Source: Nitrospira sp.
GTDB lineage: Bacteria; Nitrospirota; Nitrospiria; Nitrospirales; Nitrospiraceae
NCBI GenBank assembly: GCA_016873525.1
Contig: VGXD01000123.1
Location: 1-6,404, forward strand
DNA: 6,404 nucleotides
Direction: 5' to 3'
Part shown: in pieces, positions 1 to 4,678 of the stretch
How positions within the stretch are numbered: position 1 is the stretch's first letter
Layout of the letters: the number at the start of each line of letters is the position of its first letter
The notes under the pieces: generated by a model
Seen by the model: only the letters and a program-made list of their open reading frames with translations
Databases searched by the model: none
What the model was told of the DNA's origin: nothing
Made by a program: the position numbers and the translations under genes

Positions 1-50
1 TGAATCTCCATGTGATTGATAGCCGGCGACACGTTCTTACAGGGGAACAC
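1..50 (-). CDS. Possible 5' end of a minus-strand gene (partial, leaves window)
   Basis: On the minus strand a GTG at 50-48 opens a frame that stays open to the window edge (16 codons, reading VFPCKNVSPAINHMEI, first residue Met if used as start). A GGAGGGG Shine-Dalgarno-like stretch lies at 65-59, eight bases upstream. An in-frame ATG at 11-9 is an alternative start without a visible ribosome site. A good minus-strand promoter lies about 120 bases upstream (203-175), which is the main reason to take this frame seriously. The visible peptide is too short to recognise, so no function is proposed. It could equally be chance. Confidence 0.3.
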   Translation of the reverse strand, partial: MFPCKNVSPAINHMEI

Positions 51-167
51 CCCGCTCGCCCCTCCGATTGCATGGCTCGAAAGACGGTTTGGTTCGAGGT
101 CTGCCCCGGGAAGTTGCACGTTGAGGGGGAAGCGTACGTCGGTTGCGTGTATCGGCAAGCTAAATTA

Positions 168-191
168 CAGGCGTATAGTATCGACCGCCTG
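168..191. promoter_or_regulatory. Inverted repeat around the minus-strand -10 box (possible operator)
   Basis: CAGGCG at 168-173 and its exact reverse complement CGCCTG at 186-191 are separated by 12 bp. The -10 box of the minus-strand promoter sits inside the spacer. A dyad in this position is where a repressor, or a MerR-like activator, would bind. The symmetry is visible; regulator identity is unknown. Confidence 0.35.
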
Positions 192-203
192 GTTTTTTGT
201 CAA
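175..203 (-). promoter_or_regulatory. Sigma70-type promoter on minus strand
   Basis: Read on the minus strand, a perfect TTGACA -35 box (203-198) is followed by a 17-bp spacer and TACTAT as -10 box (180-175, four of six consensus bases). The sequence just upstream of the -35 is A/T-rich, like an UP element. Transcription would start near 168 and run leftwards towards the possible gene starting at 50 or 11. The boxes are seen directly; activity is inferred. Confidence 0.55.
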
Positions 204-216
204 TAGCTATTTTACA

Positions 217-238
217 GCCGGAACGGGCTCTTTCCGGC
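217..238. repeat. Short inverted repeat (hairpin), 7-bp arms
   Basis: GCCGGAA (217-223) and TTCCGGC (232-238) are perfect reverse complements with an 8-nt loop. No T-run follows on the + strand and none precedes it in a way that would make a minus-strand terminator. It lies just upstream of the minus-strand promoter. Its role is unclear. Confidence 0.4.
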
Positions 239-258
239 AGCCTAATCCGGCAGCCTAA
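233..258. repeat. Perfect 13-bp tandem duplication
   Basis: TCCGGCAGCCTAA occurs twice in direct succession (233-245 and 246-258) with no mismatch. The first copy overlaps the right arm of the hairpin at 217-238. This looks like a recent slippage duplication in non-coding DNA. The rest of the gene-free stretch 1-323 shows only the promoter, dyad and possible partial gene listed separately. Confidence 0.75.
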
Positions 259-323
259 AAAAGGGCCGCGCCGCCTCGGAGCATTGCCTGGCGCGCCGCG
301 GTTGTGTTAATAGTGCAGGCGCC

Positions 324-740
324 ATGGCACAGCGAGAAGAAGGACAAAATCTGGAACGGGTTTTCACCCTTGCCGAGGCCAACCGCCTCATTCCCCAGCT
401 CCAGGAATATCTGATCGGGGTCAAACGGGCCAAGGCCGTTCTGATCCGCACCAAGGACGAAATCAAGAAAGCCAGCTCCAAAGCCCAGTTCGGCGGGGGC
501 AGCTTCGCCGCGCCGCACTACATCCACGCCCTCGAGCAAATCAGCGAGCATCTTCAGGCGATCCAGGACATGGGCGTGCTGGTGAAAGATCTCGACACGG
601 GGCTCTGCGATTTTCCCCACATGCTCGGCGGGCGGATCGTGTACCTCTGCTGGAAGCTGGGGGAAACGGAAATCCAGTGGTGGCACGAGACCGACAGCGG
701 CTATGCCAATCGGCAACCCTTGATGCAGGAAGACGCCTAA
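324..740 (+). CDS. DUF2203 family protein
   Basis: A 138-residue soluble protein of unknown function that I recognise as DUF2203-like. Near the N-terminus is the family's typical segment VFTLAEANRLIPQL (about residues 13-26). It is followed by a charged helical stretch, then the C-terminal part with the family hallmark pattern: G-CDFPH (about 92-97), RIVYLCWKLGE (about 103-113) and the closing WWHETDSGYANRQPL region. The length fits the family. No signal peptide or membrane segment is seen, so it is probably cytoplasmic. ATG 324 is the first start of the frame and gives the complete domain. Only a weak GCAGG (315-319) precedes it, and a poor promoter-like TTGCCT-16-GTTAAT (284-311) lies upstream. 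A terminator-like hairpin overlaps its stop codon, so it is probably its own transcription unit. The biochemical role is unknown. Confidence 0.85.
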   Translation: MAQREEGQNLERVFTLAEANRLIPQLQEYLIGVKRAKAVLIRTKDEIKKASSKAQFGGGSFAAPHYIHALEQISEHLQAIQDMGVLVKDLDTGLCDFPHMLGGRIVYLCWKLGETEIQWWHETDSGYANRQPLMQEDA

Positions 741-769
741 CGCCGACCGGCGCCGGCGTCGCTTTTATT
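732..769 (+). terminator. Rho-independent terminator overlapping the DUF2203 stop codon
   Basis: GACGCC (732-737, the last coding codons) pairs with GGCGTC (755-760). Nested inside is CGCC-gacc-GGCG (741-752). The stem is followed by CTTTTATT (762-769). The GC-rich nested stem plus T-rich tail fits an intrinsic terminator. It uses coding sequence and the stop codon itself. It separates the DUF2203 gene from the YciI-like gene. Confidence 0.6.
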
Positions 770-804
770 GAACCCGCACACACAACAACGCTTCCCGGCC
801 TCGC

Positions 805-1092
805 ATGAAATTCGTGATTCTCGGCTTTGACGGACCGGACGGGGCGGCCAAGCGCAAGGTCCACCGACCGGCTCACCTGGCTCGCATGGAAGCGCTGGAC
901 GCGCAGGGAGGCGTCGTGCTGGCCGGCCCCCTGACGGACAAAACCGGCAGCCTCATCGTGATCGAAGCCGACTCCCTTGAGGCGGCGGAAGCCTTCGCCA
1001 ATGAAGATCCCTATACCCTGCACGGAGTCTTCGAGCGAGTTGAAGTCCACCCCTTCATGCAAGTCTTTCCGAAAGAGGCCGACCCGCAATAG
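805..1092 (+). CDS. YciI family protein
   Basis: A 95-residue protein with the compact ferredoxin-like alpha+beta pattern of the YciI family (related to the DGPF and muconolactone isomerase-like dimeric barrels). Visible are the first strand MKFVILGFD, H20 and H24 in VHRPAHL, the strand-turn VVLAGPLTD (37-45) with the family's GPL-D signature, the strand GSLIVIEAD (48-56), and the NEDPY motif (66-70) common in the family. The region ends with VEVHPFMQVF. His24 and Asp45 are candidates for the family's putative active-site pair. The substrate is unknown and members are mostly uncharacterised. It is probably cytoplasmic. ATG 805 gives the full first strand, but no Shine-Dalgarno site precedes it. 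The next gene starts 10 nt after its stop, so the two may be co-transcribed. Confidence 0.85.
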   Translation: MKFVILGFDGPDGAAKRKVHRPAHLARMEALDAQGGVVLAGPLTDKTGSLIVIEADSLEAAEAFANEDPYTLHGVFERVEVHPFMQVFPKEADPQ

Positions 1093-1102
1093 CCGCACGA
1101 TC

Positions 1103-2365
1103 ATGGGACTGCGCGTCCTTCCAGCCTGGCTGATCCTCGCAACCCTGTGTTCGTTCGCCCCGGCCTATGCCCAGAACATAAAAGTCATCGTGGCCGAAGC
1201 CACCTACGTCATGGGCGACTCGGACACCCTGGCCGGGGCGGAAGAAAACGCCCTCTTGCGGGCCAAACGAAAGGCCATCGAAGAGGCCGGCGTCTACATT
1301 GAAGCGTCCTCGACCGACGTCGAGACCTCTGCCGGAGGAACCACCACGCACCTGAACCAGTTGGGCGTGCGCACGATCGCCGCCGCCATTACGGAAACCG
1401 ACGTCTTGGAAAAACGGCGCGCCCTGGACGGCGACCGCCCCACGTTCTACGTCAAGGTCCGGGCCACCGTGCACCTGGACCTGCTGACGGAAGCGATCAA
1501 GCGCCTGAAATCGGACGAGCAACTGGCCGCCCACCATCGCCAACTGCAAACGGAAAACAGCCGGCTAAAAACGCAGTTGGAAGGCCTGCGCGAACAGCTT
1601 CGGGCCTCCAGCGGACCCCGGCGCGAGCCGGCCTCGGCGGTGAACAACCGCCGCGCCGCCATCGATCTCGGACGGGCCGCCGCCCAATCGCACAGCCTCC
1701 CGGAGAAGATCGACCTGGCCTCCCGCGCCATCGCCGCAGACACCCTTTATGCCGACGCCTACGTCATCCGCGGGCAGACCTATCTGCGCGGCGCCTCCCT
1801 CGCGTTCTCGAACGGCACCCCTCGGACCGAGATCAACGACTACGTCGAGCGCGCCATTGCGGACTTCGATCGGGCGTTGACCCTCGATTCATCCAGCACC
1901 TGGGCCTTGTTGGGACGGGGCGACGCCTTCACCTGGCAGAAGAAAAACCGGGACGCCGCAGCGGACTATGAACGGATCCTGCGGCTGGACCCCCTCTTCG
2001 ACGTGGCACGCCAGCGGCTGATCACCCTCTCGACCACCACGGCCAAAAAACAGGCCGCAGCCAAACAGTGGCGCCAGGCCCTGGCCACCCTGGAGAACGC
2101 GCTCCGAGCCGATGCGCCTCAGAGCTGGGTGGCGCAGGCCAAGGAGGCCTACCTGCTGCGAAGCCGGGTCTACACGGAGTTGGGCGAGCTTGAACGTGCC
2201 GTGGACGACCTGACCGGCGTGATCCGGGTGGACCCCTCCAATGCGCAGGCTCTGTTGCGCCGTGGCCAGTTGTACCGACGCCTCTTGCAAGGCCGGCAGG
2301 CAAAAGACGACCTGGAGCAGGCCTGCGGATTCGGGTTGCAAGAAGCCTGCACGGCTTTGCCCTAA
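1103..2365 (+). CDS. Exported TPR-repeat protein
   Basis: A 420-residue protein, probably periplasmic or envelope-associated. I chose ATG 1103 over an upstream in-frame start at 977. From 1103 the protein begins with a clear Sec signal peptide (MGLRVLPAW, a hydrophobic core, then AYA|QN, cleavage after about residue 23), while the longer form would overlap the YciI gene and bury the signal. Cys16 does not fit a lipobox. Residues about 26-135 form an alpha/beta domain with the pattern ALLRAKRKAIEEAGVYIE (50-67) and YVKVRATVHLDLL (116-128). This resembles the N-terminal domains of LPP20/FlgT-like envelope proteins; the resemblance is from memory. A short coiled coil (about 134-168, heptads of Leu with Glu/Arg/Gln) follows. 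Several TPR-like units run from about 200 to the C-terminus (for example AIADFDRALTLDS and AAADYERILRLDP), the last ending in DLEQACGFGLQEAC, a Sel1-like close. TPRs suggest protein-protein contacts. Function unknown. No good ribosome binding site is visible. Confidence 0.75.
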   Translation: MGLRVLPAWLILATLCSFAPAYAQNIKVIVAEATYVMGDSDTLAGAEENALLRAKRKAIEEAGVYIEASSTDVETSAGGTTTHLNQLGVRTIAAAITETDVLEKRRALDGDRPTFYVKVRATVHLDLLTEAIKRLKSDEQLAAHHRQLQTENSRLKTQLEGLREQLRASSGPRREPASAVNNRRAAIDLGRAAAQSHSLPEKIDLASRAIAADTLYADAYVIRGQTYLRGASLAFSNGTPRTEINDYVERAIADFDRALTLDSSSTWALLGRGDAFTWQKKNRDAAADYERILRLDPLFDVARQRLITLSTTTAKKQAAAKQWRQALATLENALRADAPQSWVAQAKEAYLLRSRVYTELGELERAVDDLTGVIRVDPSNAQALLRRGQLYRRLLQGRQAKDDLEQACGFGLQEACTALP

Positions 2366-2433
2366 GCCCCCCGCGCGTCTCCCTTCACGAAAATCGACCG
2401 CGATGTCCCCTGTTCAAGCAGGCCATCCCGTCG

Positions 2434-2463
2434 TTGACAAGGAAGACGCGCAACCGCTATGAT
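2434..2463 (+). promoter_or_regulatory. Near-consensus sigma70 promoter of the oxidoreductase operon
   Basis: TTGACA (2434-2439, perfect) is separated by 18 bp from TATGAT (2458-2463, five of six consensus bases). It is the best promoter-like sequence in the 329-bp gap before the operon. The predicted start is near 2470, leaving a leader of about 225 nt before the first subunit's ATG at 2695. This fits strong constitutive expression of a central carbon-fixation enzyme. Confidence 0.65.
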
Positions 2464-2469
2464 GCTGCC

Positions 2470-2694
2470 CGCTCAAGTTGGCGTGAGACTTGATGAATAC
2501 CGAAGGCGTCGGCTTAGTTCAAAAGGCCTACGCAACGAGGCCTCGATAGCCCATAATCTCAGACCGGTGGGCCTTCTGCGAGGTTGCATAAGATAGGGAG
2601 GAGAGCATAGACTGAACGTAGTTGACGCTCCCTGCATCGAAAACGGTTTCAGCGATTGAAGACCAGCAGCATTACGACCGAGGAGTTGCCTAGC
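2470..2694 (+). promoter_or_regulatory. Long structured 5' leader of the oxidoreductase operon
   Basis: The stretch between the promoter and the first ATG has no convincing gene but several structural signals. AGGCCT (2524-2529) can pair with AGGCCT (2538-2543) over an 8-nt loop. The second copy is the core of a perfect 10-bp palindrome CGAGGCCTCG (2536-2545). AGGGAG (2595-2600) can pair with CTCCCT (2628-2633). ATCG (2636-2639) can pair with CGAT (2653-2656), with a smaller inner stem. I do not recognise a known riboswitch class. The rest of the gap (2366-2433) shows nothing beyond a weak CCTG/CAGG stem at 2409-2422. Confidence 0.35.
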
Positions 2695-3330
2695 ATGACG
2701 CAATACAAAGTGTTACCGGGCCCGGAACATTTCCTCCCCCCAGCGGCGGCATCCATGGGGATTCGCTTGCCGAACCCGGGGGAAGGCCATATCAACGGCG
2801 TGATCGTGCCGGAGGAGCAGGCCTACGAAGAAGCGGCCCGTCAGTTCCTCATGGCCAAAGTGCCCACGATTTTCCCCGGCCCCCTGGTGCTGTGGGCCTG
2901 GAACGAAAAGGCGGCGAAGAAGGCGACGGCCATCCGGCATCTGTACGAAACGCTCAAGGAATGCGTCACGCCGCAGCAGCGGGCCATGCTCATTCCGATG
3001 CCCGACTACAGGCCGAAGTACCCCAAGATCAACCCCGAAGTCGAAATCAACCCCAACCACCCGAACCTGACCATCTGGCACAACAAAATCGATTGCTGCA
3101 TGTTCGTGGGCGTGCATTGCCACCAAGCCAACCTGTCCCTGAAAATCATCCGTGGCGGCACCTCCTGTTACACGATTGCCATGTGCGCGCAGGCGGGGCA
3201 CGAAGACGCCATGCTCTCGTTCCGCGACGCCTCCGTGGAAAAGATCATGAAGCTGGCGGAATGGGTGCGCAAACTCAAAGGCACCGTGAAGGTCTCGCAA
3301 GTGGTCTCCAAGAGCGGGGCCTCAAACTGA
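2695..3330 (+). CDS. Accessory subunit of five-subunit 2-oxoacid:ferredoxin oxidoreductase (CODH beta subunit family-like)
   Basis: A 211-residue protein, first gene of the operon. I take it as the extra (delta-type) subunit of the five-subunit pyruvate/2-oxoglutarate:ferredoxin oxidoreductases of Nitrospira and Hydrogenobacter. As I recall, it is often annotated as a carbon monoxide dehydrogenase beta subunit (ACS epsilon, CdhB-like) family protein, and its size (about 24 kDa) fits. ATG 2695 is preferred because GAGGAG (2680-2685) lies nine bases upstream; an in-frame TTG at 2656 would add 13 unlikely residues. The segment VPTIFPGPLVLWAWNEKAAK (56-75) followed by a helix resembles the nucleotide-fold start of CdhB-like proteins. 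A Cys/His-rich patch follows: C134, C135, H141, C142, H143, C158 and C164, possibly binding metal or a cluster, which is not proven. There is no signal peptide or membrane segment, so it is cytoplasmic. The gene name varies (porD/forD or porE), so none is assigned. The exact role in the complex is unknown. Confidence 0.75.
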   Translation: MTQYKVLPGPEHFLPPAAASMGIRLPNPGEGHINGVIVPEEQAYEEAARQFLMAKVPTIFPGPLVLWAWNEKAAKKATAIRHLYETLKECVTPQQRAMLIPMPDYRPKYPKINPEVEINPNHPNLTIWHNKIDCCMFVGVHCHQANLSLKIIRGGTSCYTIAMCAQAGHEDAMLSFRDASVEKIMKLAEWVRKLKGTVKVSQVVSKSGASN

Positions 3331-3347
3331 GACGCTGAACAGCGTCT
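3330..3347 (+). repeat. Intercistronic hairpin after the first subunit gene
   Basis: AGACGCT (3330-3336) and AGCGTCT (3341-3347) form a perfect 7-bp stem with a GAAC tetraloop, starting at the last base of the stop codon. No T-run follows, so it is not a classical terminator. A role in mRNA 3' end protection or processing between the first and second cistron is inferred. Confidence 0.55.
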
Positions 3348-3403
3348 GTGCTACTACCCAGCCTTCGCACACCGCGGGGCTTATGCATAAGGAGGTCTGG
3401 TCC

Positions 3404-4612
3404 ATGGCCACCAACTCCGTGATCGGCACGAAAAATAAAAAGGGACAGGTCATCACCGACGCGCGCCAGATGATGTTCGAGGCGCCGCGCACCCCGTCGT
3501 TTTACACCGGCAGCGAGGTCATCAAGGAAGCGATCCGGCGCGCCAACGTGGACGTCATGATCGCCTACCCGATCACCCCCCAGAGCGAAGCCGCGGCGCT
3601 GATCGGCGAACTGTTTGCCGAAGGGTACGTCAAGGAATATTTCCGCGGCGAGAGCGAATTCGCCGTCATGTCCGAATGCGCCGGCGCGGCCTTCGGCGGC
3701 GCGCGCGTCTTTACGACCACGGCGGGCCCCGGCACCATGCGGGCCATGGAAAACTTCCCGATGTGGTCGGGCGCCAGGCTGCCGATCCAGATGATCGTCA
3801 CCTGCCGGGGCATCAACTCGCCGCTCTCCATCCAGCCGGACACGCTGGAGATCGCCTATCTCCTGAACACCGGCATGCTGGTCTGGCACGCCGAGACCGC
3901 GCAGGACTTCTACGACTGGATTCTGAAGGGCTACATCGTCTCGGAGGAACCGGACGTGCACCTGCCCCTGGCCCTGTGCTGCGACGGCTTCTTCGTCACC
4001 CACACGAAGGACATGGTCAACCTCACGCCGGCGGACATGTGCCTGCCGCCCTACGATCCCTACCGGTCGCCGGTCCCCTGCATGGACATGGAATGTCCGC
4101 CGGTCCGGATGATGCGGGATCCCTTCGTGATGAAGAGCAACTACATCAGCTACGCGACCCACGCCTCCTGGCAACAGGAAGTCTGGGCGGCGGTGGAACG
4201 GTCCCGCAAGCATACGATCGCCTGGATCGACGGGCTGATCGAGACCGAGAACACCGATGCCGACGTCCTCATCGTCTCCTCCGGCACGGCGGTGTCGCAG
4301 GGACGGGAAGCCATCCGCCTGCTGGCCGACGAGGGCATCCGCGTCGGGCTCGTCAAGATCAAGTCCCTGCGTCCCTGGCCCTGGCAGGAAATCCGCGAAG
4401 CCACCAAGAACGCCAAGCACATCATCGTGCCGGAGTTCAACGTGGTCGGCTGGATGGCGCGCGAGATCAAGGCGAGCATTCCGGACAGCGACCGCGTGGT
4501 TTCCGGTCCGCGCGTCGGCGGCGGGATGACGATGCCGCCGGAGATCATCGTGTCGGAGATCAAGAACGCCCTCGGCATCCGGAACGCCGCGATGGCCGGG
4601 CGCGGCAGCTGA
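3404..4612 (+). CDS. porA: Pyruvate/2-oxoacid:ferredoxin oxidoreductase, alpha subunit
   Basis: A 402-residue alpha subunit of a 2-oxoacid:ferredoxin oxidoreductase, which reversibly converts acyl-CoA + CO2 + reduced ferredoxin to a 2-oxoacid. This is a CO2-fixing step of the reductive TCA cycle. ATG 3404 is chosen because AAGGAGGT (3389-3396) lies seven bases upstream; ATG 3383 would start before that site. Domain I carries the family motif YPITPQS (55-61, the Thr contacting the 2-oxoacid in related enzymes). It also has GESEFAVMSECAGAAFGGAR (82-101, with Glu85 in the position of the ThDP-activating Glu) and TTTAGPG (104-110). Domain II begins near DADVLIVSSGTAVSQGREAI and contains VGLVKIKSLRPWPW, the usual C-terminal transketolase-like domain. 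Length is typical of separate alpha subunits (about 390-410). The region RGINSPLSIQPD differs from textbook PorA, so pyruvate versus 2-oxoglutarate specificity stays open. It is cytoplasmic. The beta and gamma subunits follow directly. Confidence 0.9.
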   Translation: MATNSVIGTKNKKGQVITDARQMMFEAPRTPSFYTGSEVIKEAIRRANVDVMIAYPITPQSEAAALIGELFAEGYVKEYFRGESEFAVMSECAGAAFGGARVFTTTAGPGTMRAMENFPMWSGARLPIQMIVTCRGINSPLSIQPDTLEIAYLLNTGMLVWHAETAQDFYDWILKGYIVSEEPDVHLPLALCCDGFFVTHTKDMVNLTPADMCLPPYDPYRSPVPCMDMECPPVRMMRDPFVMKSNYISYATHASWQQEVWAAVERSRKHTIAWIDGLIETENTDADVLIVSSGTAVSQGREAIRLLADEGIRVGLVKIKSLRPWPWQEIREATKNAKHIIVPEFNVVGWMAREIKASIPDSDRVVSGPRVGGGMTMPPEIIVSEIKNALGIRNAAMAGRGS

Positions 4613-4617
4613 CCGTC

Positions 4618-4638
4618 GGGACAGCGGGAGTCCCTTTT
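4618..4638 (+). terminator. Weak terminator-like hairpin between alpha and beta subunit genes
   Basis: GGGAC (4618-4622) pairs with GTCCC (4630-4634) over a 7-nt loop and is followed by TTTT (4635-4638), six bases after the alpha-subunit stop codon. A 5-bp stem with four T is short for full termination. Partial termination, or an RNA 3' end signal that sets subunit ratios, is possible. Confidence 0.35.
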
Positions 4639-4648
4639 ACGACAACCG

Positions 4649-4665
4649 TCAGAGCGCAGCTCTGA
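4649..4665 (+). repeat. Hairpin directly abutting the beta-subunit ribosome binding site
   Basis: TCAGAGC (4649-4655) and GCTCTGA (4659-4665) form a perfect 7-bp stem with a three-base GCA loop. The next base begins the Shine-Dalgarno stretch AGAGGAGG (4666-4673). The hairpin would leave the ribosome site exposed and could protect an mRNA 5' end made by processing between the cistrons. The structure is seen; the role is inferred. Confidence 0.55.
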
Positions 4666-4678
4666 AGAGGAGGCTTAC

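Noticed and set aside
12..206. Open + strand frame of 64 codons from a GTG (and an overlapping 80-codon frame from 16)
   Set aside because: No ribosome site, no recognisable protein pattern, and both overlap the minus-strand promoter and dyad. Most likely chance frames.
261..310. GC-rich imperfect hairpin with a minus-strand CTTTTTT tail, resembling a minus-strand terminator
   Set aside because: The stem is interrupted (5 bp, internal loop, 4 bp) with a 14-nt loop, and no minus-strand gene lies upstream of it. It may be coincidental.
284..312. TTGCCT-16-GTTAAT as promoter of the DUF2203 gene
   Set aside because: Both boxes are poor matches, and the implied leader would be only a few bases long. 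Not listed as a separate feature.
977..1102. Upstream start (977) for the TPR protein
   Set aside because: It would overlap the YciI gene by over 100 bases and place 42 Arg/Ser/Pro-rich residues before a clear signal peptide.
2493..2549. 18-codon ATG frame in the operon leader as a leader peptide
   Set aside because: No clear ribosome site and no run of regulatory codons.
2656..2694. TTG start at 2656 for the first oxidoreductase subunit
   Set aside because: No ribosome site at a suitable distance, whereas GAGGAG is well placed for ATG 2695.
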